From Levilactobacillus enshiensis (GTDB lineage Bacteria > Bacillota > Bacilli > Lactobacillales > Lactobacillaceae), in NCBI RefSeq assembly GCF_007115095.1, contig NZ_SULH01000007.1, forward strand, positions 61,933 through 125,932: a DNA stretch of 64,000 bases, written 5' to 3'. The notes below the pieces were generated by a model. It saw only the letters and a program-made list of their open reading frames with translations, searched no databases and was not told the DNA's origin. This document shows positions 44,275-53,301 of this stretch, one piece after another. A program made the position numbers and the translations under genes. The stretch's first letter is position 1. Every line of letters begins with the position of its first letter.

Positions 44275-44868
44275 ATGACGATGTTATTTCTCACTTACAC
44301 CCCCGCAAAAGCCCGCTTGCTTTTGTTGGGCAATGCACTTCTCTTACTACTGAACTGGCTGGCACAGCTGACCCATTTCCAAGCAGGCTACCTGCAACCT
44401 GTGCGGTCTCGTGCTGACTTGTTGGCCTTCTCCGCCATTTTTCTATTGCTGCTGGCCGCCAATTTTGTGGCCAAATCGACGACCTTCGCCAAGTTGTTTC
44501 TGGACGCCAACCTGGTTTTTGCCCTCTACGCGGTGATTCTCCTCATCTTCCCCAGAGTGCTTCAAGCCGCCACGCTAGATCATAATCTTGGCGGGATCGC
44601 ACTCATTTTTTCTCTCCTTGCACTCTGACTTCCCTACGTTTCACGCAACCATCTCGTTGGCATTCGACTCCCCTGGACCTACAATTCCCCCATCGTTTGG
44701 CAAAAGACAAATCTGCTCGGCGCCCAACTGTTACTCGCCACTGGAATCATCAGTGGGTTCTTCGCCCAACTAAGTGCCTTCTGGCTGACGAGCGTCCAGC
44801 TCACGGGTATCATCATTATGGCGGTGATCACGACCATTTATTCTTATCGCTTGTCAAAGACCGTTTGA
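44275..44868 (+). pseudogene. SdpI-family immunity protein, split by an in-frame TGA
   Basis: The frame from 44275 encodes three membrane segments, then hits TGA at 44626-44628. The same frame continues LPYVSRNHLVGIRLPWTYNS and VWQKTNLLGAQLLLATG, the diagnostic SdpI C-terminal motif (GIRTPWTL, VWRKTH-x-G), to a final stop at 44866-44868. A single-base nonsense mutation is the simplest reading, as no shift is needed. SdpI-type proteins protect against the SdpC-like killing factor; no toxin is nearby. The ribosome site is weak. Confidence 0.75.
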
Positions 44869-44896
44869 AGTTCTCTCCCTACACTAAATCCATTAC

Positions 44897-44932
44897 AAAA
44901 AACAGTCACCTCGAAAAAGGATGGCTGTTTTT
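44897..44932 (+). terminator. Terminator after the SdpI remnant
   Basis: AAAACAG-TCA-CC pairs with GG-ATGGCTGTTTT, followed by a T run. Confidence 0.7.
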
Positions 44933-45160
44933 GTTGTGGTCAAAGTGCGTCGTTATTAACACTGTGGCTACACACTATTTTTTCAAGTTTTGCTCAAAAA
45001 ATGTTAAATTCTCTAAAAAGTCATACTATTTTTAAACATATAATCATGTTATAATTTGGATATGTCAGGGAAATATACTAAAAATAAACATATATTTTTG
45101 ATTATTTTCAGAATTATACCACGATATTAAAATACGTCAATACAGTAAAGGTGATTTTCA

Positions 45161-46009
45161 ATGCTACGAGATCCAAACAGGAAACCCATTTATTTCACCA
45201 TTATTATCGACCTTAAAGGGAGTCGCACAAATTTTGTGGATCAAGAAGCTACCAGTGACTTTATCTCCTACTTCGTCCATAAGTTAAATGCCGAATTTAT
45301 TATGAACGCGGGGACGTCCACCTTCCAGCAAAAGGATGGCGACTCAATTATGATTGTTTTACAAGAGGGTATGGAGGCTTTAGTCTACCGCATCTATCAA
45401 TTTTGCAATTCATTATATTATCGATCTGAATTCCAAAAAGTCGCTACTACAAAAATGATTTCAGGAAAAGACTTAGCGTTCTACTTTTCTGTCGGGGTCG
45501 GTACTGTTGACACCAACGTTAACCAATTAAACAATGTCGATGTTGTCAATGGGTCCTCCATCTCACGGGCCACTGAAGGCATTATGATAATCAAAAGGAT
45601 TGTAACCCATCAAGTCTCAACGCCACAGTTTTCTTTTAAGAAATCACCATTTAAACTTTTTATCAATACAGGGTCTGAGCACAACACACAGCCTAGCGCT
45701 GATGCCATCACAGGTTTGTTCTACCTGTTATACGAAAAAATTTTGAATACCAAAAGCAAAAGATTTGGTTATGCGCTCCTTTACCCCGAACGACAAATTT
45801 CAAATATTGATTTAGCCCATGAATTAGCCGAAAAATATAATATGTCAGCTTTCAATGTAGACTACAATGACCCTATTCAACGATCTCAGGTTTCCTCAAA
45901 GATTTCTGTTATGCTAGCACCTGTAAAGAAAGAACCTATTGTCCTTATTCAAAATGCTATCATAAATGGGCTCCGCAATATCAAGGAAGAGTTGGTACAA
46001 AAACTATGA
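45161..46009 (+). CDS. SatD-family protein (nucleotidyl-cyclase-like fold)
   Basis: 282 residues after AAAGGTGATTTTCA. Signature pieces of the SatD family: FTIIIDLKGSR (about 11-21), FQQKDGDSIMIVL (about 55-67, the GD position), FYFSVGVGTVD (about 107-117) and NGSSISRATEGI (about 130). The C-terminal 110 residues contain a helix-turn-helix-like region (DLAHELAEKYNMSAFNVDY in part). The fold is related to class III cyclases, but catalytic residues cannot be assigned. The stop overlaps the DUF3307 gene start (ATGA). The locus is more AT-rich than its surroundings, suggesting transfer. Confidence 0.6.
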   Translation: MLRDPNRKPIYFTIIIDLKGSRTNFVDQEATSDFISYFVHKLNAEFIMNAGTSTFQQKDGDSIMIVLQEGMEALVYRIYQFCNSLYYRSEFQKVATTKMISGKDLAFYFSVGVGTVDTNVNQLNNVDVVNGSSISRATEGIMIIKRIVTHQVSTPQFSFKKSPFKLFINTGSEHNTQPSADAITGLFYLLYEKILNTKSKRFGYALLYPERQISNIDLAHELAEKYNMSAFNVDYNDPIQRSQVSSKISVMLAPVKKEPIVLIQNAIINGLRNIKEELVQKL

Positions 46010-46509
46010 CCATCATCATGATGACCTATCTGACCCACCTACTAGTTGACTTTATTTTTCAGCGAGACATCACTGTCAAAACTAAATCTGAAAAAATGTC
46101 TTGGCAAAAAACAAAATGTTTATTCGGTCACGCAGTCATCTCTAATTTAGTAATTGGTTTAGCTTTATACTCAATCATTTGGTCATACCAATGGGTTATT
46201 GATGGGGACAGTCATGCCGGCTTCAACCTTCTTGATTACCTTTTGATTCTACTCTGGATATCTGGATTTCATTTTGTACTGGACGCAATCAAGCGCCCAA
46301 TCCAAAACAAACTTAAGGACTTTTGGTTCCAGAAACAGTCCGATGTTGTCACGTATACGTTAGATCAAATCCTACATTTAATCGTCATCTTTGTATCAAT
46401 TGGAATTATCCTTGGTTTTAATCAATTAGCCACTGTATTCAATCAACTTCAAAACTCTCTAAAGAGTGGTAATATCATCGTTATGCTACAAGGCAGTGAC
46501 TCGCTTTAA
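46006..46509 (+). CDS. DUF3307 membrane protein, possibly extended by +1 shift to 46621
   Basis: 167 residues in the zero frame with four membrane segments. YLTHLLVDFIFQRD near 8-21, GHAVISNLVIGLAL near 40, FHFVLDAIKRPIQ near 93, and LDQILHLIVIFVSIG near 122 define DUF3307. The frame ends CTT-TAA at 46504-46509. The +1 frame continues without break through KTLEDNSNFAEYYLLGSILS to a stop at 46619-46621, adding another membrane helix. The junction is either a one-base indel or a prfB-like programmed shift (CUU slipping to UUU before a stop). It is translationally coupled to the SatD-like gene. Confidence 0.7.
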   Translation: MTIIMMTYLTHLLVDFIFQRDITVKTKSEKMSWQKTKCLFGHAVISNLVIGLALYSIIWSYQWVIDGDSHAGFNLLDYLLILLWISGFHFVLDAIKRPIQNKLKDFWFQKQSDVVTYTLDQILHLIVIFVSIGIILGFNQLATVFNQLQNSLKSGNIIVMLQGSDSL

Positions 46510-46634
46510 AACTTTGGAAGATAACTCAAATTTTGCGGAGTACTACTTATTGGGAAGCATCCTAAGTCTACTATTAGGTTGTCTATTTCCACTAATCACT
46601 CACCAGTTGTTTTACGCATAATTTCGCGATGGAC

Positions 46635-46686
46635 GCAACCCAAAACGACCGCCACCCCCTTAAGGATGACGGCCGTTTTAGGTTGC
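46635..46686 (-). terminator. Terminator of the sigma factor operon
   Basis: GCAACC-AAAACG-CCG pairs with CGG-CGTTTT-GGTTGC over about 17 bases. The T tract is short, but the stem is long. Confidence 0.65.
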
Positions 46687-46717
46687 GTTACGTTAGGACT
46701 ATTGAAACGATGGCACG

Positions 46718-46957
46718 TTAGACAGCTGGTACCGCGGGCTTAGCCGTGACCAGCGCCGTCTTGGTCGTTTCCACGACACTAGCGGTTTGGGGTTCGGCGT
46801 ACAGTTCAATGCCATCCTTAGCAAACAACTTGGCGGCGGCAATCTGCTTCATGAGGCTCTCGACCTCAGCCGGGGCCAATTCCGTGTTGACGTACTTCAG
46901 ACGCAGGTGCTTGATGCGCGTGTCGGAGCCTTTAAAACTCATTTCTAATGCTTTCAT
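46718..46957 (-). CDS. DUF2922 family protein
   Basis: 79 residues. Pattern LEMSFKGSDTRIKHLRLKYV then ELAPAEVESLMKQIAAAKLF (together about 4-46, in parts) matches DUF2922. The Ala/Val/Thr-rich tail is variable. Function is unknown. It is third in a transcript behind the sigma factor and DUF1659, 28 bases after DUF1659. Confidence 0.75.
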   Translation of the reverse strand: MKALEMSFKGSDTRIKHLRLKYVNTELAPAEVESLMKQIAAAKLFAKDGIELYAEPQTASVVETTKTALVTAKPAVPAV

Positions 46958-46985
46958 TGCATGACTTCCTTTCTATTAATAAGCG

Positions 46986-47183
46986 TTAGGCAACAGCGTT
47001 TTGGGTGGCAATGACGGCGTTACGAAATGGCAAGCCCGTCAAACCGGAGAGGTAGCCGCCGAAATCCTCGACCTGTTTGGCTGCCGGATCGGCAATCGCG
47101 TTTTGCAACACGATCTTCACCGGATGGTCAACGTCGGCCCCGAGGATAAAGGTAATAGTCGTTTTCTTCCAATTTGTTTGCAT
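46986..47183 (-). CDS. DUF1659 family protein
   Basis: 65 residues from ATG 47183 with AAAGGAG; longer frames upstream lack a ribosome site. MQTNWKKTTITFIL and the GLTGLPFRNAVIATQNAV tail match DUF1659, which often pairs with DUF2922 in Firmicutes. It is second in the operon after a ComX-like sigma factor. Function unknown. Confidence 0.75.
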   Translation of the reverse strand: MQTNWKKTTITFILGADVDHPVKIVLQNAIADPAAKQVEDFGGYLSGLTGLPFRNAVIATQNAVA

Positions 47184-47282
47184 GGTGGTGCTCCTTTCGT
47201 GGTGCGATTTTGGTAAGTGTTGGCCAACCCCTACACTCTTACTAACGAAATCCGGGCCGATTTTGTAACGCTGTTTGCGCAA

Positions 47283-47843
47283 TTAATTTAAAAAATCACG
47301 GGCCGGCGTCAACTGCTGAATCAATCGTTGGGTCAGTGATCGGCGCCAGCGGTAGACCGTGTTGCGGCTCACCTGGTGTTTCTCGGCAATTTCAGCTACC
47401 GTCAATTGGTCGACCAGCGTGCCCACGAGAAAGTGCCACTCGCCCCGTTTGCCGGACGCGCCGATCAGTTTCAGGAGATACTGGCGATAATCGGTAAGGC
47501 CAATCATTGCCAGGACATCGTCATCGCCGGGAAGTTCACCCAGTAGCGTATCGCCATCCCCGCTCTCCTGGTGGCTATTCTCCCGAAAGTCGTGCCGGCG
47601 CTGGTCCATCAGCGTCCAATACAATTTCTGCTGGGCATAGGCCAAGAATTGGTGTGGTTTTACCAGCGGATCTTCCGGGAAGGCGTGATAAATGTCGGGG
47701 AACAGTACGCGGGCCTCTTGGAAATAATCCTCGTAGTCCGGGTGGCCGGGTTTCAGATTGAGTTTCTTCAACACGGCATACAGTATGGTCTCATGGTCGC
47801 CGGTAAATAGAAATTGGTACGCAGCGGCGTTATCGGTGGTCAT
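47283..47843 (-). CDS. ComX/SigH-like alternative sigma factor
   Basis: 186 residues; ATG 47843 is preferred because the upstream ATG touches the AGAGG site. Region 2-like: ETILYAVLKKLNLKPGHPDYEDYFQEARVLF in parts (about 18-48). Region 4-like: LTVAEIAEKHQVSRNTVYRWRRSL (about 150-173), a clear helix-turn-helix. Such small sigma factors in lactobacilli (SigH/ComX) drive competence genes. It heads a transcript with DUF1659 and DUF2922. With a ComK-like gene at 33446, competence control is worth testing. Confidence 0.72.
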   Translation of the reverse strand: MTTDNAAAYQFLFTGDHETILYAVLKKLNLKPGHPDYEDYFQEARVLFPDIYHAFPEDPLVKPHQFLAYAQQKLYWTLMDQRRHDFRENSHQESGDGDTLLGELPGDDDVLAMIGLTDYRQYLLKLIGASGKRGEWHFLVGTLVDQLTVAEIAEKHQVSRNTVYRWRRSLTQRLIQQLTPARDFLN

Positions 47844-48396
47844 TTTATGAATCATCCTCTCAGTTTTGATGATCCATAGCGCTATGGACAAGCACCACCC
47901 TATCAGCTACTGAGAAAAGAATCGAACCACCAAAAACGGGCACGCGTTGCGATAATTTTAATTATGTTCTTGTTTACTTAACCCCCAAGAGATCAACCGG
48001 CGGGAAAATCTCGGCGTTGGGTGGTTGACTAATTGATTCAGTTTTCGCACCAATTTTGGGGGGAAATCACTGAATTAGCGGTAAATTTTTTCGTATTACC
48101 CCCTAGCTTGATCAGGTCCGCGAAAGATTGCGAGTGCGGCGCTAATTGACAACTGGTTAGGGTGGACATTACTGATGGGTTAATTACCGCGGTACGCTGA
48201 CCCGCTAGCCCTCGCCATCGTCACGTTTTGGGGCTTTCCCTTGGCACCTGACTCGCGGACCCGTGACCCTTTTTGTAGGCCAGCCACCCCCTACCGCGCG
48301 GCTGGCTATTGTTAGGGTTAGTTGTCCAGGTGACACCTAATTGGGGGCAGCCGACCGTTGACACCCCCGTAAGAAGGCGAATTTGGAACACAACTC
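47844..48396. other. Long intergenic region
   Basis: 550 bases without a gene. Visible: GCCAGCC/GGCTGGC hairpin (48282-48310), several G/C-rich runs (GGGGG, CCCCC) and a palindrome-rich stretch 47990-48050. It should hold the sigma factor promoter. Nothing else recognised. Confidence 0.4.
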
Positions 48397-48441
48397 AAAA
48401 ATCAGCCTTTTCAGAAGAATTTTTCTGAAAAGACTGATTTT
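48397..48441. terminator. Bidirectional terminator downstream of the second carboxypeptidase
   Basis: AAAATCAGCCTTTTCAGAA pairs with TTCTGAAAAGACTGATTTT (one mismatch-type pair), with A/T flanks on both sides. Confidence 0.85.
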
Positions 48442-48584
48442 ATTTTTGCTATTATCATGGCGAAACGTGCGTCACCAGGCAGTTTGTTGCGCTTAACCCG
48501 ATAACGGGAATTATGCCAAGGCCAGGCATAACCCCTGTTCTCGCAAACTAATCGCCTGATGTCCCATTCTCGCCTAATATCGGC

Positions 48585-49844
48585 TTATTCAAATGCAACG
48601 TTCATTGGTCGGCCTAACGCCGTCAATAAGTGATCCGTCGCCGCTTTACTTGTGAAGACGACCCGGTCGGCGAACAACGTGGCGTTCTGTTGTGACCGGT
48701 ACATGACCTGCTGCTTGGCGCCCGTCGTCGTGTCCGTGACCGTGGCCTGGGCGACCGTCTCCCCAGCATCCACGATACCGGAGGACAATTGGGCTGGCGT
48801 CAGCTTTGTTTGAACCTTAGTCGTCAAATTAGCCGACTGATCAAGGTACCACACGCCCGCCTGACTCACGATTGGCGCCGCCGTGACCGTCGTAATCCCA
48901 TTGGACAGCGAAATCTGTTTGCTGGTCAATGGGGTCGTTTCCAACTGGTACTTCTGCTTCAACTGTTTGATCAGTTTATTCATGGCCGAGAACGTCGTGT
49001 CCCCACCCAGAATCGTAGCGATCATGCGTTGGCCATTGACCGTATACGTTGCGGTGAAACACAACTTTGCATTTTCCGTGAATCCGGTCTTGAGACCATC
49101 AATGTGGCTTTCCTTCTTATACTGTGCTTGCCCTGGCAAACAACTATTTTCATTAAAGATCTGCGTGCCGTTGATGCTGGTCTCCGTCTTGCTGGAAATC
49201 GTCGTGATGTCCGGGTCGGCAGCGAGGAGATGTTGCGCCACAATAGTAATCGCCTTGGCTGACACCAAGTTCTCTTCCTTTTCACCCGTTCCCGGCAAGA
49301 CTAGGTTGTAGTCCTTCAAGTCCGTGTTGTCCAGCCCCGATGAACTAATGAAGTGGGCCTCGATTCCCCAGTCTGCGCTCTGCTGATTCATAAGCTGGAT
49401 GAACTGACCATTGCTACCAGCCACGTACTCACCCAGCGCAGTCGCCGCACTATTGGACGAGGCAATCATCGCCGCTGCCACCAACTGTCTGACCGTAAAG
49501 GTGTCGCTACGTTTCATCCGCAATGAGGAATAGGCATAGCTGTGGCTGAGTTTGAGCAAGTCTTTGCTGATTGGCACGGGATCGTCCCAACCAATCTGAC
49601 CGTCATTGATCGCTTTGACCGTTAAATACACGGTCAATAACTTTGACAGTGAGGCAATCGGATACTTTTTGTCCGCATTTTGCTGGTACAGGACCTGACC
49701 ACTCGTTGCGTCCATGACAAAGGCTGCCCGGGCGGGAACTTTGGTCACGGTGGCGGCTTTCGCGGTCACCCCAATTCCCCCTAAAATGGTCATCACCAGA
49801 GCCAGTACGACTCCTCGCCATAACCAGTATTTTATTCTAACCAC
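48585..49844 (-). CDS. D-alanyl-D-alanine carboxypeptidase (peptidase S11), second copy
   Basis: 419 residues from GTG 49844 after AAAGGAG; the ATG ten codons further up lacks a good site. N-terminal signal or anchor helix about 8-30 (ends TAKAA). Motifs SLSK (65-68), SSN (129-131) and KTG (252-254) are intact. The C-terminal domain (about 310-419) lacks the amphipathic anchor of the first copy, so it may be released or held by its N-terminal helix. It trims pentapeptides; overlap with the 7135 gene is likely only partial. Confidence 0.92.
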   Translation of the reverse strand: MVRIKYWLWRGVVLALVMTILGGIGVTAKAATVTKVPARAAFVMDATSGQVLYQQNADKKYPIASLSKLLTVYLTVKAINDGQIGWDDPVPISKDLLKLSHSYAYSSLRMKRSDTFTVRQLVAAAMIASSNSAATALGEYVAGSNGQFIQLMNQQSADWGIEAHFISSSGLDNTDLKDYNLVLPGTGEKEENLVSAKAITIVAQHLLAADPDITTISSKTETSINGTQIFNENSCLPGQAQYKKESHIDGLKTGFTENAKLCFTATYTVNGQRMIATILGGDTTFSAMNKLIKQLKQKYQLETTPLTSKQISLSNGITTVTAAPIVSQAGVWYLDQSANLTTKVQTKLTPAQLSSGIVDAGETVAQATVTDTTTGAKQQVMYRSQQNATLFADRVVFTSKAATDHLLTALGRPMNVAFE

Positions 49845-49879
49845 AAGCGCGAACGCTCCTTTCACCCTAACTTTCATCT

Positions 49880-49904
49880 GTGAGGGACGGCTCGCCGTCC
49901 TCAC
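49880..49904 (-). promoter_or_regulatory. Leader hairpin before the second carboxypeptidase
   Basis: GTGAGGACGGC/GCCGTCCCTCAC, 11 pairs with one bulged base, about 36 bases before the GTG start. Confidence 0.4.
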
Positions 49905-50418
49905 CGGATCATAAGTAAATTAATTTAGCGGCTTAGTTGCCAGCAGTCATCGCCAATTCACCACTAAGATTATTAAAATAGCGCATTTTCGGCGGGTTGA
50001 CAAGTCTTAATTATGTGACCGAACTTCCAGTCAAATCGCTAGTCGCTGCCCTTCATCAGCCAGAATCCCGGCAAACCAGCAACGACCGTTAACATAGTCT
50101 AACTTTGATTATACAAAGTGTACCAAGAGATAGCATGAATATGGTGATTCTTGCCAAAATTTTAACTTCTAAGTGATTAATTTGTGAAACCGCTATATGA
50201 CAGCTTTTGTTAATGACCATGATGACTTAGACAAGTCACTGGCCGAACACCGCAATCCAACGGCGCCGACAACCCGCTTGTGCTGGCTAACAGTTACAAT
50301 GAGAAGCGTTAGCCCCCCTTTTAGGTGCTCGCGCTAGCAGATCCTTGGCGCTGCGCGTTTGCTGACTGGCATAACTTCACCCCATCCGACCAAAAGATCA
50401 GCCCCCAACATGTTCTGC
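49905..50418. other. Intergenic region between the carboxypeptidase and copY
   Basis: No gene. A near cop-box TACAAAGTGTA (50112-50122, three-base centre) and a GCTAAC/GTTAGC hairpin (about 50287-50314) are visible. The leftward promoter of the carboxypeptidase should be here. Confidence 0.35.
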
Positions 50419-50447
50419 TTGACAGGAAACCTGGGAGGCGGTAGACT
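50419..50447 (+). promoter_or_regulatory. copYB promoter
   Basis: TTGACA (50419-50424), 17-base spacer, TAGACT (50442-50447). Confidence 0.75.
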
Positions 50448-50465
50448 AAGGTCATCAATTAAGAT

Positions 50466-50475
50466 TACATTTGTA
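50466..50475. promoter_or_regulatory. CopY operator (cop box) TACATTTGTA
   Basis: Exact match to TACANNTGTA about 20 bases downstream of the expected start of transcription, directly before copY. CopY binding here represses the operon until copper displaces zinc. Confidence 0.8.
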
Positions 50476-50494
50476 AACGAAAGGGGTTGTTAAG

Positions 50495-50941
50495 ATGGCC
50501 ACCACAGAATTAGCCGTTACCATTTCCGATGCCGAATGGCGCGTCATGCGGATCGTTTGGACCTTGGGCCAAGCGGATAGCCGCACCATCATTGATTTAC
50601 TCGAACAACAACACGACTGGAAGGCACCAACCATTAAAACGCTGATTGGCCGCCTGGTAAAGAAGGGCGCGCTGGGGACCACCAAGAACGGCCGCCAATT
50701 TATCTACACCCCGCTCATCAAGGAACAGGCGGCCATGGACGGCGCGCTCCTAAACGAACTTGATCAGATGTGTGCGATGCACCGCGGAACGTCACTGGTG
50801 CACGTGCTGGAACAGACTGAGTTGAGCAAGACTGATGTTCAAAATTTAATTGACTGTTTAACCCAAAAGTTACCGTCGGCCCCCACTATGGTCGACTGTG
50901 ACTGCTTGCCGGACGGTTGCGAGGGGAGTTGTGACGTATGA
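50495..50941 (+). CDS. copY: Copper-responsive repressor CopY
   Basis: 148 residues after AAAGGGG. BlaI/CopY winged helix (about 8-85: ISDAEWRVMRIVWTLGQADS, then KTLIGRLVKKGALGT). The C-terminal metal motif CDCLPDGCEGSC (about 134-145) has the CxC-x4-CxxxC form of CopY proteins. It represses itself and copB at the cop box. Its stop overlaps copB (ATGA), so the two are translationally coupled. Confidence 0.95.
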   Translation: MATTELAVTISDAEWRVMRIVWTLGQADSRTIIDLLEQQHDWKAPTIKTLIGRLVKKGALGTTKNGRQFIYTPLIKEQAAMDGALLNELDQMCAMHRGTSLVHVLEQTELSKTDVQNLIDCLTQKLPSAPTMVDCDCLPDGCEGSCDV

Positions 50942-53085
50942 AAGAACGCGAACACGTTGGCATGTCACACATGAACATGCAGGGAGATATGAAGGGCATG
51001 AAGATGCCGGATGACGCTAAACAAACGCCGCCTGAAGACATGGCTATGGATCACGGCGATATGGATATGAGCAACATGGACATGGCTCACATGGATATGG
51101 ACATGGGCGACGGTCACATGATGCACATGGGTAACTTGAAACGCAAGTTCTGGGTCTCCCTCATCCTGACCATCCCCGTGGTATTGATGTCCCCCATGAT
51201 GGGCATGACGCTTCCCTTCCAACTGGTCTTTCCGGGGAGTGACTGGGTCGTTGCCATCCTGGGCTCGATTCTCTTCTTCTACGGCGGCGGTCCCTTCTTC
51301 AGCGGGGCCAAGGCTGAGCTCCAATTGAAGCAACCCGCCATGATGACCTTGATCAGCATGGGGGTCGGCGTGGCCTACGTCTACAGTATCTACGCCGTCA
51401 TTGCCAATGACTTACTTCACGTGACGCCGACCGTCAACAATTTCTTCTGGGAGTTGTCGACCCTGATCGTCATCATGTTACTGGGGCACTGGATCGAAAT
51501 GAACACTGTCATGAACGCGGGATCGGCGGTCGATGCACTGGGAAAATTATTACCACAGACCGCCCACGTGATCGATGACCAGGGCAACAGCACAGATGTC
51601 CAATTGAGCGACCTCCAAGTCGGCCAAACGTTGGCTGTACGGGCGGGAGAACAAATCCCAGCCGATGCCGTCATTCTCACCGGGACTTCCGATGTCAATG
51701 AATCCTTGGTCACTGGGGAATCTAAGGCCATTAAGAAAATGGCTGGCGACAAAGTTATCGGGGGTTCGGTCAACGGCACGGGAACGTTCACCGCTAAAGT
51801 CACGGGGACCGGGGATTCCGGCTACCTCGCTCAAGTTATGGACCTGATTCAAAATGCGAAGAACGCCAAGTCTAAGTCAGAAAATCTGGCGAACCGAGTT
51901 GCTGGTTGGTTATTCTACGCCGCCCTCTTCGCTGGGATTCTGGCCTTCATCGTCTGGCTGACCGTTGCTAACTTAGCCGTCGCCTTACCCGTGGCCGTCG
52001 CGGTCTTTGTTATCGCCTGCCCCCACGCTTTAGGACTGGCTGTGCCCCTGGTCGTTTCTCGTAGCACGGCCCTCGCCGCACAAAACGGGTTGTTGATCCG
52101 TAACCGTGACGCTATGGAACAAGTTAACCACTTAAAGTTTGCGTTGATGGATAAGACCGGGACGTTAACCATGGGTAAATTTAAGGTCAACCACCTGGTT
52201 AGTTTGGATGATCAGTTCAGTGAAGCTGACGTTCTGCGCCTGATGGCCGGTCTCGAAAGTGGCTCCAGTCATCCCCTGGCGACTGGCATCTTAGCCGCCG
52301 CTAAGGAACAACAATTGACGGTGACCGCCGCCACCGATACACATCAGGAAACCGGACTGGGTCAGTTTGGGACGCTGGACAACACCACGTACGGTGTCGT
52401 TTCCGTTGCCTACTTGGACCAACACCAGCTGGACTACGACCACGACCAGTTCACCACTTTTGCCGCCGAGGGAAACTCCATTAGTTTCTTAGTTGCTGGC
52501 GATAAAGTGCTGGGACTCGTGGCTGAAGGTGACCAGATCAAGCCTAATGCCAAGAAATTGATCACGGCACTCAAGGCGCAAGGAATCACGCCAGTCATGT
52601 TGACGGGTGACAACCAGGAAACGGCCCACAAGGTCGCTACCAGCATTGGCATCGATGACGTGCAGGCCCGTTTGCTGCCGGAGGACAAGGAACGACTGGT
52701 GCAGAAATACCAGCAGAATGGTAAAGTCCTCTTCATCGGTGATGGCGTCAACGATGCCCCAAGTCTGGCGCGGGCTGACATTGGGATGGCCATTGGTTCC
52801 GGAACCGACGTGGCGATCGAATCCGCCGACATCATCCTGGTCGCCAGTGATCCGGCCGATGTCATTCAATTCCTTGACTTGGCGCGGGCAACGAACCGGA
52901 AGATGACCGAGAACCTCTGGTGGGGAGCTGGCTATAACTTAATTGCCATCCCACTAGCCGCCGGTGTCTTAGCCCCAATTGGCTTCATGCTCAACCCAAT
53001 GGCTGGCGCCGTCGTTATGTCCTTGAGTACGATCATCGTGGCGATTAACGCGATGACTTTGAAGATCAAAGCAGTTGAAGACTAA
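50938..53085 (+). CDS. copB: Copper-exporting P1B-type ATPase CopB
   Basis: 715 residues. Residues 1-65 are extremely rich in Met, His and Asp (repeats like MDMSNMDMAHMDM), a metal-binding leader replacing the usual CxxC domains. The membrane metal-site motif is CPH (361-363), the P1B-3/CopB signature, rather than CPC. TGES, DKTGT (Asp about 405) and GDGVNDAP follow in order. Eight membrane segments. It exports Cu(I)/Cu(II) or silver. Operon with copY. Confidence 0.95.
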   Translation: MKEREHVGMSHMNMQGDMKGMKMPDDAKQTPPEDMAMDHGDMDMSNMDMAHMDMDMGDGHMMHMGNLKRKFWVSLILTIPVVLMSPMMGMTLPFQLVFPGSDWVVAILGSILFFYGGGPFFSGAKAELQLKQPAMMTLISMGVGVAYVYSIYAVIANDLLHVTPTVNNFFWELSTLIVIMLLGHWIEMNTVMNAGSAVDALGKLLPQTAHVIDDQGNSTDVQLSDLQVGQTLAVRAGEQIPADAVILTGTSDVNESLVTGESKAIKKMAGDKVIGGSVNGTGTFTAKVTGTGDSGYLAQVMDLIQNAKNAKSKSENLANRVAGWLFYAALFAGILAFIVWLTVANLAVALPVAVAVFVIACPHALGLAVPLVVSRSTALAAQNGLLIRNRDAMEQVNHLKFALMDKTGTLTMGKFKVNHLVSLDDQFSEADVLRLMAGLESGSSHPLATGILAAAKEQQLTVTAATDTHQETGLGQFGTLDNTTYGVVSVAYLDQHQLDYDHDQFTTFAAEGNSISFLVAGDKVLGLVAEGDQIKPNAKKLITALKAQGITPVMLTGDNQETAHKVATSIGIDDVQARLLPEDKERLVQKYQQNGKVLFIGDGVNDAPSLARADIGMAIGSGTDVAIESADIILVASDPADVIQFLDLARATNRKMTENLWWGAGYNLIAIPLAAGVLAPIGFMLNPMAGAVVMSLSTIIVAINAMTLKIKAVED

Positions 53086-53106
53086 CTAACAGAATAGAAG
53101 CATCTT

Positions 53107-53147
53107 AAAAAACTTCGGCAGCGTGACGCGCTACCGAAGTTTTTTTG
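53107..53147 (+). terminator. Terminator of copYB
   Basis: AAACTTCGG-AGCG pairs with CGCT-CCGAAGTTT, followed by TTTTTTT. Confidence 0.9.
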
Positions 53148-53159
53148 GTTCCGACAACA

Positions 53160-53275
53160 CCTAGTATTGGTCAACATTCGTACCGTTAAATTAGTCTCAG
53201 TATTGTGTGAGCACACAACGTAAGCCGAGAGGCCAGCCGGTAAGGCGGCTTAACCACTATGTTGCCTAGTTTTAG
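53160..53275 (-). mobile_element. MITE-like repeat, copy F (deleted remnant)
   Basis: On the minus strand it reads CTAAAACTAGGCAACATAG, GCCGCCTTACCGGC, then jumps to CTCTCGGCTTACGTTGTG and GACTAATTTAACGGT. The large central stem and most of the second domain are missing. It lies between copB and the MmcQ gene. Confidence 0.65.
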
Positions 53276-53301
53276 ATACATTTACATTTAGGTTCATACA
53301 A

